Below are positions 45,769 through 58,037 of a stretch of DNA of 64,000 nucleotides, piece by piece. The DNA comes from Zygaena filipendulae. Its lineage: Eukaryota; Arthropoda; Insecta; Lepidoptera; Zygaenidae. A model generated the notes under the pieces. The model did no database searches and was not told the DNA's origin. It saw only the letters and a program-made list of their open reading frames with translations. The first letter of the stretch is position 1, and every line of letters starts with the position of its first letter. A program made the translations under genes and the position numbers. The stretch lies in assembly GCA_907165275.2 (NCBI GenBank), contig OU015669.1, positions 3,618,501-3,682,500 on the forward strand. Direction: 5' to 3'.

Positions 45769-47897
45769 ATGAAGTTTTGTGCAAATCTTTCCTTCATGTT
45801 TACTGAGGGTGCTACTATATTGGAACGGTATGCTCTGGCAAAGGAAGCAGGCTTCAAAGCTGTAGAAACTGGTTTTCCATTCGGCCATACCTTGGAGGAA
45901 GTGAAACGGGCAAAAGATAATTCCGGGCTTGAACAAGTTTTGATCAATATAAAGACAGGTAAATTAATCTTTTAATGAATTTTTTCTCACTTTGACCTTT
46001 TCGGCTTTCGGAAATTAACTCTAGTAACGCGAATAAAATCGCATGAAATTTTGCATACACATCGTCAGAGGTACAGAAAAGGACATAGAGTATTATACTA
46101 ACGCGCGGGAAATTAGGCGGAACATACATAGTTATGTTTATGGGATATACCTACCACGTTTGCTTGGATCAAGTACATTGTTATGAAGTGTTAAAGTTTG
46201 TGAGTTTGCGACGTTTTAGGGGATAATCTCTGGATCTATAGAACCGATTTTGAAAATTCTTTCACTTATAGGAAGCTACAGTAGTCCTGAGTGACATAGA
46301 ATACTTTTATCCCGAAATTCCCACAGGAACTCAGAAATTACCGCGGGGTGTTCCCGCCTATTTTCAAATAAAGATACATATTTTGTATGACTGACTGGTT
46401 TCAGGAGATGTAAGTAAAGGCGAACTTGGAGTTACAGCTGTACCCGGCAAAGAGAAAGAATTCCAAGATAATTTACAGGAAACCATTAGTTACGCAAAGG
46501 CTCTGGGCACTGAGAAGATTCACATCATGGCTGGAAAATTAGACACAGTGACAATAAACAATTGGGCGACTTATGAAAACAACTTAACATACGCAGCGAA
46601 TTTGTTGAAAGATAACAATATCGTTGGTGTCATTGAGCCTATAAACCAACATTCGGTACCGAAATATTTTCTCAGCGATTACAATAAAGGTAGTGAATAC
46701 ATACACGATAAATATACGTATCTAATATCTATCGAACCTTAATTTCAAGCTATAACTTAGGTACCATTTTATTGAATCAGAATAAGAATATAATATAATA
46801 TTAATGCATGGATATTATTATGCAGATACAAATCAAATCAAGATAAGATCCAGCTTGGGATCATTTTCAATCGTCCAAATATAATTTTATAGTTATATTA
46901 TACTAATATCAATATATAATTCACATTTTTAATATAATAATATCATATAATTAAATAATTCAAGTACCTACTGTAAATTTCAATACCATATAAATTCAAT
47001 ATTATGTAACCACGACATAATAACAAAAGTTAGTTAAACTTATTTGTAAACACGTGCTTCATCATTGCAATTATTCTGAAGCAGTGGTATCTATAACCTG
47101 CACCTTTTTGCAATAGTAATAGGTATATTGTAGTTGAACAAGTGACACATGTCAGCATGTCTTTGGTGTTTACTGTCAGTACTCTTGATCGTTTCAGCTG
47201 TGGATATAATCAACAGAATCAACAGCCCACATCTCAAGTTGCAACTAGACATATTTCACATGCAACAAATATGCGGTGATCTGTCGCATAACATAAAGGA
47301 TTTTATGCCATACGTTGGACATGTACAAGTAAGTAATGTGGCAACTAAGTTATGTTATTTTAAAATAAGTATCTATCTATCGTCGCTTGAGTTATAACAC
47401 CACGGAAGTCAAAATTTGCAACTTTTCAGGAGAGCATAAAAATTGTATTTACCCAATTCTATACATGTACTCATTTTGAATCAAATAACTGTTTAGAATT
47501 AGGTTTATTTAATAATTTTTAAAATATGTTTATTTCATGTAGGCATATTTTTAATTTTAAAACAATTTGACTTGCTTGCGATTTCCTAGCGAATGACATA
47601 CTTACGGAACTTAGTACAAAACGTTTCGTTTGACCTAATAAGTCTTTCCAAAATATTTAACATGTTAAACTACACAGCGGTAAAGCTACCCCGATTTAAA
47701 AAGACTATAACTAATTACAGATAGCCCAAGTGCCGGATCGCAACGAGCCAGACACACCGGGCGAGGTGGACTACAAGTACATACTCCAGTGTCTGGAGCG
47801 CAACGGTTATACGGACTGGATCGGCCTCGAATACAAACCGAGGAGCAGTAGCACAGATGGACTTCAATGGATCAGTGACTTCGGTTACTCTTTATAG
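45769..47897 (+). CDS. HYI: Putative hydroxypyruvate isomerase
   Basis: TIM-barrel sugar isomerase that interconverts hydroxypyruvate and tartronate semialdehyde; family members may act on related small keto-sugars in animals. Exons: 45769-45958, 46405-46689, 47198-47328, 47721-47897 (TAG), all in phase, giving 260 residues, the usual length. Start ATG in AACATGA; protein begins MKFCANLSFMFTE. Motifs seen: GFKAVETGFPF (first barrel strands), GTEKIHIMAG, the catalytic Glu at about 141 in VIEPIN, LQLDIFHMQ, GHVQIAQVPDRNEPDTPGE, and the second catalytic Glu at about 239 in GLEYKP. No disabling change. A Helitron starts six bases after the stop codon, so the 3' UTR is transposon-derived; AATAAA follows at 48281-48286. 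Function in insects is inferred from the family. Confidence 0.92.
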
Positions 47898-47902
47898 ATA
47901 GA

Positions 47903-48090
47903 CTAGCTGTTTCCCGCGGTTTCACCCGCGTTAGTTTCGGAGATCCCGCGGGTATTCCGAGATAAAAGTACTTGCTAACCTATTTTTTTTTCTGTACCTA
48001 CCCTCGACAACGTGTAGGACGTAGGTAGTATGCAAAATTTAATCTAGTTTCTTCCACGTGTTTCGGTGTTCGCATTCATAATATTATTTT
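47903..48090 (-). mobile_element. Helitron-like element in the HYI 3' UTR
   Basis: CTAGCTGTTTCCCGCGGTTT, then GGTATTCCGAGATAAAAGTA and ACAACGTGTAGG; worn right end near CATTCATAATATTATTT. Confidence 0.65.
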
Positions 48091-48570
48091 CTTTATTTAT
48101 ATTTGTCCACATATATACAATATGACTTATATGTTAGTGACTTATATATTTATTACTCTTTATAGTGTAAGGTTGGGTGAGGGATATTTTGATGGAGTAT
48201 TCGATACTCGGTCTATCTAAATATCCAAAAAACACTTACCTAACGTAAATTGTTAACAAAACTGTTGAAATCCATTGAAAAATAAAAAGATTAAAAATTT
48301 TAGGCTGTTTATTTTTTACAGGCAATAAAATTATATTACTATAAATAATACAATTTTCATTATTATGTTCATATAATAATAACTACATAGTGTAGATTTA
48401 AAGATTTTTTTTTTGTTTTTCGTTTTATTGTTAGTCGTTGAACTTTACACCGTTGCCGCGTTGCGTTGCAATAAGATTCAACAACTGTCAAAAATGAATA
48501 TGTATATGTTTTATATTGTGGCATTTAATAAATATAATAAAAACTAATTACATATTGTCTGTTTTTATCA

Positions 48571-49705
48571 TCTAAACCAGTGGTGCCCAACTGATATTGC
48601 TCCAAGGGCAATTTTGAAAACCCCGATACGCCATGTGGGGTCCGAAGCTAGTTGTGAAATATCGCTATCTACAAATGGATTTTTTACAAAAATAAACAGA
48701 GGTTCTGTACAGAAAATGTTGTCAAAACACCTTTCGAATTCCGATTTTAACTGGTGAAACAGCTCCACATGTTTAACTGGGTTATACTCCGCAAGATATT
48801 CAGCGTCCAAAAGGAGAGTAAACGAAGGAAAATGTTGAAAATTTTTCTCCCCTAACTGCCTCTTCCATAGATCGATTTTTTTAATTATTGCAGATTTGTG
48901 TATTCTATAACCGATTTTGTTCGCGGACGCTTAGAAAACAGGCCGCGGGCTACCAGGTGCCCGCGAGCTACCGGTTGGGCACCACTGATCTAAACTAATA
49001 TTATAAAGCTGAAGAGTTTGTTTGTTAGTTTACTTGAACGCGCTAATCTCAGGAACTACAGGTCCAGTTTGAAAAATTATTTCAGTGTTAAATAGCCCAT
49101 TTATTGAGGAAGGCTATATCATCACGCTACGACCAATAGGAGCGGAGCAGCAATGAAAAATGTTGCGAAAGAAACGTGAAAAAATATTCCTTTTGAGAGC
49201 TTCCGTTGCTAACGCTGCGTAAACGGTTAAAGTTTCGCAAAAATCATGTAAGACGGATTTTTTCCCCTTTAAAAGTTCTAAAAAAAAGTATGCGACTGCA
49301 AATGTAAATCTTTTAAAGTTGACTCGCTATAAGCTTTTTTATGGTAACCAAATTTGTTCTAAAATAATGCATTATTTGCGAAGGTGTTTTTATAAACATG
49401 ATATTAATCCTTATCCAAATAAATACGTTATTCATTACAAGTATTTAATTTAAAACAAAATTGGCCTTTACATCATTCGATTTCAATGAATATCTTAGGA
49501 GATATCGCAATTTTAAAATAACATCGCGCAGCAAAATAATTATTATGTACCATTTATGATGTGTTAGCTCCAGTTAGCTCTGCGACATACCATGCCGCGC
49601 GGCTCAGACGCTCAGCGATGTTATAATATGGAGTAAGTTAGGCTACTTTAGAGTTCCTCTGGGAATTTCGAAACTCACGCGGGTGAAACCGCAGGGCACA
49701 GCTAG
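48571..49705 (+). mobile_element. Non-autonomous Helitron carrying a hAT insertion
   Basis: The 5' end A/TCTAAACTAATATTATAAAG is split by the hAT element at 48578-48987. The 3' end is GCGGGTGAAACCGC, then AGGGCACAGCTAG and T. Without the insertion it is about 725 bp. No Rep/Hel frame seen. Confidence 0.7.
48578..48987 (-). mobile_element. hAT-type element with 8-bp target duplication
   Basis: Inverted ends CAGTGGTGCCCAACTG and CCGGTTGGGCACCACTG, flanked by the exact 8-bp duplication ATCTAAAC (48570-48577 and 48988-48995). A - strand open stretch reads LDAEYLAEYNP, then LFHQLKSEFERCF and EPLFIFVKNPFVDSD, resembling the C-terminal region of ZBED/SCAND3-like hAT transposases. The rest of the transposase is missing. 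Confidence 0.78.
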
Positions 49706-49839
49706 TAGTATTAAGTATATATAGTACTGGCAATATTTTGTATTTGTGAAACCCTTTTTCCTGTCCTGTTCTGCATAATATGATTTCTTGTGACATGCCA
49801 TTCATGTTAATTGGCTACTTGACAAAAAATTTTTTTTAG

Positions 49840-50099
49840 TCCGTCGTGTAGATTAGTAAAAAATATTGGACACGTATTTTTTCTTTTTTTACATAATCAA
49901 AAAATAACAGAGATACATTGAGTTGAAATTTCGCGTGACGTCACAAATCTGTGCGGTTTGTATGGCGCTTATAATGAATATTGACGTCACGAGCCCCCAC
50001 CCTAAAGTTTAATGCGCTTTATCTATGTTCATTTTCATTAAATTGAAAAAGCAAAAAATACGTGTCTATTATTTTTTTATTTTCTAACTGACGGACTAG
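49840..50099. mobile_element. MITE with paired CRE-like sites (copy 3)
   Basis: Inverted ends TTAGTCCGTC and GACGGACTA. Two perfect TGACGTCA palindromes (near 49937 and 49991) in opposite arms and matching blocks ACACGTATTTTTT and TAATGCGCTTTATCT. Confidence 0.72.
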
Positions 50100-50173
50100 T
50101 TACAATTTTGATTTTCATACCTTGGAGAATACCCAATTGTATTTTCACATGTAAATAAATAATTATATATTTG

Positions 50174-50401
50174 ACTAGCTGTCCCCCGCGGTATTTTCGG
50201 AGTTCTCGTGGGGATTTCGGGATAAAAAGTCACTCACTATCTAGGAAACTACAGTAGTTCTTCCGTAGTTCTTCAGTAGCTTCCTATAAGTGAAATAATT
50301 TTCAAAATCCGTTTAGTAAATCCAGAAATTACCCCCTACAACGTCACAAACTCACAATTTACAAACTCACAAACTTAACCTCTTTATAATATTAGTATAG
50401 A
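50174..50401 (-). mobile_element. Short Helitron downstream of the Aurora kinase gene
   Basis: CTAGCTGTCCCCCGCGGTAT at the left; on the - strand it begins TCTATACTAATATTATAAAG after A. Intact ends. Confidence 0.7.
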
Positions 50402-50595
50402 TAATCGTATGTAACAAAGTTTAGTCCATTACTATTACTGTTTAAATACTGTATTTTATTTTAAAGACAGTGAGTGATACATTTCAGTTGTCATTAATTG
50501 CATTTGGCCAAGAATCTACACATAATTGTAAAGTCCACAGTGATACCTGTCTCCGATCCATTTCTGCGTAGGAAGATCTCCAAGTATTACTACTA

Positions 50596-53500
50596 TTACT
50601 GCACGTTATGTACAAATTGTCTCACCCATGGGTGTTTCTTCACATTTTCAAGTGACATCCTTTCTTTGCTACAGTGCCGTAGAAGCTGAAACAATAATAA
50701 ACGTCTTTGAAATAGGATAGACTTGCAGGACCTTGGTTTTACGATCAAAATCATGGGTCATTCAAAGCTGTCCCTAAAACGTAGTGGTTATATACTCTTT
50801 GGCTGTCCCGATAAAAATTACAATATCAATAAAATAAATTTAGTAGACGCAATATTTTTGCAATAACTATCCATTTTGTACCCTGCCACAATTTTATTAT
50901 TAAGGTAGACAAGATTTTCTTTTTTTATTTATCATCAGATGATGAAAACAGTCAATATTACGTCGGTGAGATTGCGAAATCCGTTATGTGCATTTTTTCG
51001 TTTTTTTTGCAGATTACGCTTTAAAATTAAATTCCACGTCTGATGCAAAAACCAGATTCAGTCATACCCGTATTAAGTTTAGCTTGGATCAGGATTTCAC
51101 AATACACTTTTGAGATTTTACCTTAAAACTGAAATAAACATATGTATCAAAACACATAATGGATTTTCGTTGTCTTATAAATTCAAATAAATTGACAACC
51201 GCCGCGTGTGTAAATTTAGTTATATGGAGTGACAGTCATTGTGTTTAGGTTTAGTAAAAAAACTAATACCCATAATATTATGTACACAAAAAGTACAAAA
51301 TAAAAATAATTTTAATTTGCAATGAATGAATCTTTGTTTATGATAAAAAAAAGTATTTTCAATTTTTTAGCGATATATTAACATACGTAAGAAATAACTT
51401 ATTAAAAAAAAAAATTCTTCGTAAATCGGTTAATCGGTTATTTGTCTCTCCTGAAGTTGTTAAAATGCAAATAGCGGCTTTGGCAATCTCACCAACAAAT
51501 TATTACGGGAAAAAAACTATCCTATCTTTTAAGTTGGGCCAAATACAACATAGTGACCAAATTTCATCATGATCGATTCGGTAGTTTAGGAGTTCATCGC
51601 GGACAAACAACTTGACGGGTAATTTATTAAAAAGATAAGATTTACCTTAGAAATAAGATCCTTCGCACCTTCAGGAACGTAATCTGGATAGGTCATGTCT
51701 AGTTTGAGGATCCTAGCGTACGTTTTGTCTTGATTGTCGGTTTCGAATGGTGGTTTCCCAACTAATAATTCATAAAGAAGAATACCAATACACCAGTGGT
51801 CTATTGAAGAGTCGTATACTTCATGCTTTATCATTTCCGGTGGTAGGTAATCAAGTGTGCCACACATTGTCTTGCGTCTGAAAATTTAAAAATGATATCC
51901 TTACATATATATATGTAGTATATACCACGTTTGCTTGGTTTCCACGACACAAGCTTATAGCTTAGTGTGGGATCAAGTAGATCTGTGTGTTGTGAAGTGG
52001 ATTATTATTATTATTATTATCTTCTTAATATTTAAATCACGTGTCACGTTGTTTGTCCGCGATGGACTCCGAAACTACTGAACGGAATTGAATAAAATTT
52101 TGTAACCATTTATAATATGGTCCAACTTAAAAGATTTTATCTCGGAATTCCCGCGGGAACTCCGGAATTAATGCGGGGAACAGCAACAAGAAATTACCGC
52201 GGATGAAATCGCGGGGGACAGTTAGTATTACTATAAAACAAAATCCTCCACCGCCGCGTCTGTCTGTGTGTACGCGATAAATTCAAAAACTACTCAACAG
52301 ATTTTCATGCGGTTTTCACCAATAGATAGAGGTTTATACTCACAGTTTATCCTGGAATTCCCACGGGAACTCCACAATAACCGCGCGAGACCACTAGTAT
52401 TTGATATGAATCTTCATTGGGTGCAACAGGGATAAATTTTCAGAATTCAAATTCAAGAAGTCAGATTGGAGAATTTTATTATTTTAAAACGTACATACTT
52501 ACCTGGTTAAGGTTTAAAAAAAGGTTCTCCATATCTCAGGCTCATGTTGACTATATTACACTAGCTGTCCCCCGCGGTTTCACCCGCGGTAATTTCGGAG
52601 TTCCCGCGGGAATTCCGGGAAAAAAGTACTCTACTTCCTTCAGTGTACCCCCTGACATTAGTTTACGGTGATTAGCTGTTCCCCGCATTAATTCCGGAGT
52701 TCTATCCTATCTTTTAAGTTGGACCATATTGTCCATATTTAAGTGGTTACAAAATTTTATCAAAATCCGTTCCGTTGTTTAGGAGAGCCCATCGCGGACA
52801 AACAACGTGACACGTGATTTATATATATTAAGATAATATTATGTGACAAGTATTATCAACATCATCATTTATTTTATATCCTAGCATCCTATCCTATCCT
52901 ATCATATTTTATTTGTGACTGAGCCACAAAAATCCTACTAATAATAATAATAATAATCCACTTCACAACACACAGATCTACTTGATCCCACACTAATCTA
53001 TAAGCTTGTCGTGGAAACCAAGCAAACGTGGTATATACTACACATATTTATTTATTTATTTATTTACATATTATTTCCATATTATTACATATATATTATA
53101 CTATAGATATATATATACACACTCAGGCTGGAAAATGGAACCCTGTGTTCATCACACAAAGTCCACCCCCACCGGGAATCGAACCCGGAACCTCTTGATT
53201 AGTGGGCAGGCATGGTGGCCATTGCGCCAATCGGGTCGTCAAATAGAGTTCCCCAAAGAAGTCCGAAATTGACTCGGGCGTAAATGCAACTTAAATATTA
53301 TTAGAGATGTCAACAAATTGTAACATGCACCGTGCTATTTACCTTTCTGACGGAGCGTGAACAGACCACCCAAAATCAGCCAACTTGAGGTCACCATTGA
53401 TGTCAACCAAAATATTCTCTGGCTTTATATCACGGTGAATGACATGGTGTTTATGACAGTATTCCACCGCATCTGCTACCTAAATAATAACAATGTATAA

Positions 53501-55916
53501 TTATTTCGACACAAACAAATGACAAAATAAATACATGATAACAACAATTTTATTTGTTTTTTTATCACTTGGGATACTGGAGGATGAATGATTGAACTAA
53601 CTTATAAATATAAAACAATATATTATAGGTAAGCCAAAGTAACTTAGTTATTGTACTAAACATCCATAGATAATAAAAATAATCCACTTCACAACACACA
53701 GATCCACTTGATCCCACACTAAGCTATAAGCTTGTGACGTGGAAACCAAGCAGACTGGAAAGTGGAACCCTGTCTTCTTCACACAAAGTCCACCAGTCCA
53801 CCCCCCACCGAGAATCGAACCCTCCGGGTCCTTTCGATTAGCGGTTAGGCATGTTGACCTACTGCGCCAATCGGGTTGTCATAAAACATAGAGTAGGCTC
53901 ATCCAAAATTCCTTTGGAAATTGAAGCGTAAAAGTAAAACCATCCAACTTGGTTGTAACTTGTAAAGCGACTTGGACAGTGAGATTTGTACACAAAGCGA
54001 CTTGTAGATTTGGACAAAATATGATTTGGACATTGTGCTGATGTGCGTGGAACGGCACAAAACTATGTTCGCATCAAGATGTTGAGAGGTGTTTCCTCCA
54101 TACTTGAAATTCCATGGCATTTTCATCAAGGTTATACCTGATAAATGTATTTGGCAGCTTTCGCTTCCGGGAATCGTCCTTTAGGTGAATTTGTTAAATG
54201 TTTGTAAAGTTCACCGCCAGCTGCAAACTCTACTACAAGGTAAATACGCCTTTCATCATGGAACCATGTCAACAGGCGTAGTATATGTGGGTGCCTGTAA
54301 TTTTTTTTAATCCAGATTAAAAACACAATTCCTGTAATTTCTATTTAAATTTACCTGTTGAGTTTTTTAGTACCATTTCATATAAACCTTTTAAAATAGT
54401 ATACAAATAGTCTGTGATTTTAAAGAGAATCACTCTGAGTCAGTGGCGGTCCAGGGGGGGTCTCGGAGTTCCCACGGGAATTCCAGGATAAAAAGTACCC
54501 TATGTCCTTCTCTGTACCCCTGACAGTTTTATATAGATGTGAAAGTGTGGATGTTTGGATGTTTGTTACTCAATCACGCAAAAACGGTTGAACGGATTTA
54601 GATGAAATTTGGCATGCACGTTGTAAGAGCTTGAAAGCGCATTTGCATCCGACTTGCTTAAAATTTATCGTCACTGCTCAGCTCCTATGTGTCTTAGCAT
54701 TATGTTATATAGCCTATAACCTGCCCAGGAGTATGGACTACAATCGTACCAAGTTTGGTTAAAATCCCTTCAGTACAATACAGACAGACAGACAGACCGA
54801 CAGACAAAAAACTGATTGCATTTTTAGCATCAGTATTGATCACTATTCATCTTCCAATATTAATTTTGAATATAAATTCAATGTACAGAATTGACTTCTC
54901 TACAGTTTTATTATAAGTATATGTATATAGATTAGATCACTAACCCTCCGAAACCAGTTAGTGACACCTTTAAAAAATTTTAAGCTGCGACTGCGCCTGC
55001 TCTGAGTATAGTAGAGTGAGTATTCTAGAGTATATGTATTAAATATTTAGGTATCCACAAGAAGTTATGTGTCTTGGGTCAAATTGGTGCTTTATGATAG
55101 TGTCCAAGTATTGTTACTATTTTAATTTGATCAGTTCTATATTAGAACACAAGGTTGATTAAATATTCAACCTCATATTAAAATTATCAAGACTCACTTT
55201 AGATGTGACTGAATCTCGATTTCTCGCAACACTTGTTTCTCACATTTGGATTTTGTTATCTGTGACTTGAAGAGTGTCTTGATAGCTACCAATAAACCGG
55301 TTTTCTTTTCTCGTGCAACATGAACATGCCCAAATTTGCCCTGTCCAAGACCTGAACCCAGTTCAAAGTCTTTTGGTGACCATTCATAGCTGAAGAAAAA
55401 GAGCATATTTTTAATTACATCCAAAAATTTTTCTACATCTAGTATTATTAGGGTGTCAGTAATTTTCGAAACTAATGAACTGATTTTAAAAATATTTCAC
55501 TGATAGGTAATCCGAGGGAGCTCTGCAATTCGACCTAGTGGCAAGGAACAGCGGCAGGGAACAGCAATTTTATGTGCTACAGCTTTCCAGCTTTCGAGTT
55601 ATTTAGGTCTTAGAATATAACTATATAAATAAACGTAAGCACTTTTCATCCCGATAAAAATATTTCCCGAGAGTATTCCGAAGTTGACGTATGTGTAAAG
55701 TGATCCATGTTTTTTTTGGTCACTGGTTCGTCCATTAAGCAGAATAAAAGGAGAAAAAGAATGCCCATACATTAACTACTTACTTATTTAGGTTAGATAG
55801 AGATTCTAAGGGAAAGTCAGTAGTTTGTTTGGATGTTTTACTTACGAATTCCCAAAGGCTTCGTGTGTTACTATCCGATTTAGTAGCTCTGCTACTTCGT
55901 CTTCGTTATTACTCAT
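50596..55916 (-). CDS. Aurora kinase, Aurora B-like
   Basis: Serine/threonine kinase of the Aurora family, which acts in chromosome segregation and cytokinesis. Exons in transcript order: 55846-55916 (ATG), 55198-55389, 54138-54294, 53343-53479, 51646-51877, 50596-50685 (TAA). Phases agree at every junction, giving 292 residues. Seen: glycine loop [16 protein letters not shown] (Lys61), alpha-C Glu80 in [14 protein letters not shown] (Asp157), [10 protein letters not shown] (Asp175), activation-loop RRKT with Thr189, [10 protein letters not shown], and the C-terminal HPWV. The N-terminus is only about 30 residues before the kinase fold, without the long regulatory region of Aurora A, so Aurora B (ial) is the better guess, but subtype needs a tree. 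The poly(A) signal on this strand is at 50455-50460. Introns 3 and 4 are packed with SINEs and Helitrons. Confidence 0.93.
51928..52021 (+). mobile_element. tRNA-derived SINE, 3' half
   Basis: CCACGTTTGCTTGGTTTCCA through GTGTGGGATCAAGTAGATCT and GTGTGTTGTGAAGTGG, ending in (ATT)n. The 5' tRNA-like head is absent (5' truncation). In an Aurora intron. Confidence 0.7.
52022..52225 (+). mobile_element. Helitron-like element next to the SINE tail
   Basis: Begins TCTTCTTAATATTTAAATCA right after the SINE (ATT)n tail and ends with ATGAAATCGCGGGGGACAG plus TTAG, a mutated CTAG. A second worn tail follows at 52240-52400. Confidence 0.6.
52561..52833 (-). mobile_element. Short Helitron, Aurora intron
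   Basis: CTAGCTGTCCCCCGCGGTTT at the left, TATATATTAAGA at the right (TC start on the - strand). Confidence 0.72.
52938..53240 (-). mobile_element. tRNA-derived SINE, full length
   Basis: On the - strand: head GACGACCCGATTGGCGCAAT, box B GGTTCGATTCCCGG, body ACTTTGTGTGATGAACACAG, then TTGCTTGGTTTCCACGAC, GATCTGTGTGTTGTGAAGTG and a (TTA)n tail at 52938-52957. Best reference copy in the window. Confidence 0.8.
53668..53881 (-). mobile_element. tRNA-derived SINE with internal deletion
   Basis: Same head and tail as 52938-53240, but GCTTGGTTTCCACG is joined directly to CCACTTTCCAGTC, removing the middle. A small duplication (CACCAGTCCACC) lies next to box B. Confidence 0.72.
54455..54931 (-). 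mobile_element. Helitron, long subtype, 3' end worn
   Basis: Reverse complement shares nearly all of the 20563-21045 element, including AGTGACGATAAATTT, GCAGGTTATAGGCTATATAA and the (TGTC)n tract. The 5' end on the - strand is TCTATATACATATACTTATA. The CCGCGG/CTAG end has been lost. Confidence 0.72.
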
Positions 55917-56221
55917 TTTAGAAGGGTCGGTGTACAGGAATATATTGAATTTTGACAAAGGAACTTAAAACAGTCCCTATGTTTAATGTTAAGTTAATAA
56001 ACAATTTATGAATCAGCAAAATTAAATTTATTTAGGTACGTACGGTTAGACCACTTAGATCGCGACCAGAGAATATCAGTCTAGTTAATTTGTGAGAGTA
56101 TTTTCTTTGATCGCGACCGTTACACAATTTGAAATTTTGAATAGGTGAATTCCGCTGACAAACGTCAAACTGACAGTGACAAGTGGATGACATTCACAAG
56201 TTGTGTCTACATTTTTTTTTG

Positions 56222-56560
56222 TTAAATTTACCCCAATAGGGAAAGCAAAGAAAGCTTAGTCCATACAGCCAATTCAGTAGTATTTTTCTTCTTCTGAAGT
56301 TGTTTAAATTGAAATACATTGGTGAGATGCATTTCGATGTTTTTCCGGAACTTTTGGCAGCAACTCTTCACAGTTGAACTTGAATAGGATGCTCTGTGGG
56401 AAGTTGTATAGTAAAACGACAACCTTCCGGTGAACGCCCCATTTCATCTTATTTCACTGTTTCCACACACTGTTCATCACTAATGGATCACTATTATATA
56501 AAATTCACCACATTCATACAATATTAATCACAATAAACTAATTTGCTAAACTAAGAAATA
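56222..56560. repeat. Dispersed repeat upstream of Aurora; partial copy at 56883-57010
   Basis: TTAAATTTACCCCAATAGGG, AGTCCATACAGCCAATTCAG and ATTGGTGAGATGCATTTCGA recur with few changes at 56883-57010; the distal half matches 12541-12790. Three copies argue for a mobile repeat rather than a gene, though one 48-codon frame (MKWGVHRK start) runs on the - strand. Confidence 0.5.
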
Positions 56561-56639
56561 AAACTGACGAGCGTCACTGCTAAAATCCCGCCTAAAGCTG
56601 ATTTTTGTATCTACATCTGTCTACAATCTACATCTACAT

Positions 56640-56870
56640 CATCGAGTGTGATGGCTCCACTAACTTATCACCGAGTACAGACGATTATGCGCGAGCATTA
56701 TGCAGAGGACATACTCGGCTGTACTCGCCGATCATCGTCTATGATCGCATGTGACCTGTGAATTATCGGTTTTTGGGTACGCATCAAAGGCTGGTGGTTG
56801 CGTTGAGGTGTCCACATTATCGCCGATCACATGATCACACGATCAACGATCATCGGCGATAATGTAGTTC
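56640..56870. mobile_element. Palindrome-rich MITE-like stretch
   Basis: ATTATCGCCGATCACATGAT and its mirror GATCATCGGCGATAAT form a hairpin at 56816-56863. Related GATCATCG motifs occur upstream. No coding frame. Confidence 0.5.
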
Positions 56871-57010
56871 CGGCATAATATATACTTTTTTTTGTTAAAT
56901 TTACCCCAACGGGGAAGGCAAAAGAAGCTAAGTCCATACAACCAATTCAGTAGTTTTTCTTCTTCTGAAGTTATTTACATCGAAACGCATTGGTGAGATG
57001 CATTTCGAAA

Positions 57011-58037
57011 TTCTATTATGCAACAAAAAAATTCAATTATTTTGTAATAAATAAAATAAAAAATGATAATCTACGGTCTTAGATACTTACGATAAAAGCA
57101 GAGGCAATGAAAGAAATATAATATTATGTATACAAGTGTGACAGTCTAACCTGTGTATCTCAATAAAAGCTTTTACACCCATCCGTGCATGAAAACGGAC
57201 TGCCAAGTGAAAACTAGCACTAGGTGTCACTCCTAGCTAATAGTATAGTCAGAGAGAAGGTAATGAGTACCTATAGTATTATAATTATTATCTGTGCTAA
57301 TGCTGAGTTTCCAGTTGGTGACCCTTTCGGCAAAGCATGCAGGAGATATTATGTCTACAAATTTAGATTAGGGACTGTTTGTTTGTTTCTTTTTCTTCTG
57401 TGTTGTACTGAAATAATGTATTTTCATTCTTTCTTTCTTTTTTGTTCCTTTATCGGGCTTAAATCGGAGCACCGGGCTTAAACCGGGTTGATTACTCATA
57501 TATGTATAGTTAGAATTGTGTTGTGTAGGTAAACACCTCCCCATGCCACGTTTTGCCGGGGACTGACGCTGGGGGGCCCCTTAGACTCGGGCCTTGAATC
57601 TTAGGACCCCTCACTATCTAGCCCCAACCCTCGATGGGGTACTTAGACCCTCGTAGTTTATAGACGCTTTAAATAGCAAAGATACGCATTGGGAAATAGC
57701 TTTGAAACTACATTACAATTGATCTACCGAACCAAACTGAAAAATTAGAGCTTTCAGACAATTTTAGACTAATGTTATTTGAAATAAAACGTATAAAAAT
57801 AGTATTTCATTAAACTACTTCTAGATATAAGCTAAGTAAAACTGTCTGATTTTGGTGCAGATAAGCATACCTACATCTGCAGCGTTCGGCTAAGGAGGTA
57901 AAGGATTTACGTATCTATATCTATATTCTATATACCTATATAAAAATCGTAAAGGTTGACTGGTAGAGAATGCCACGGTGGCACTAAGTCTGCCTTTTGG
58001 ACTGTTGCGCAATAAGCTTAAATCTATCTTATCTTAA
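57011..58037. other. Intergenic stretch, no gene seen
   Basis: AT-rich, except a GC-rich patch at 57535-57660 (CCATGCCACGTTTTGCCGGG) of unknown nature. A (TTTC)n tract lies near 57426. Confidence 0.45.

Noticed and set aside
45944..46129. - strand frame in HYI intron 1
   Set aside because: It is a Helitron-like intronic repeat in reverse; no domain.
53160..53240. tRNA gene on the - strand
   Set aside because: Box B and tRNA-like head are there, but the same block recurs in several SINE copies with a shared body and (ATT)n tail, so it is a SINE head.
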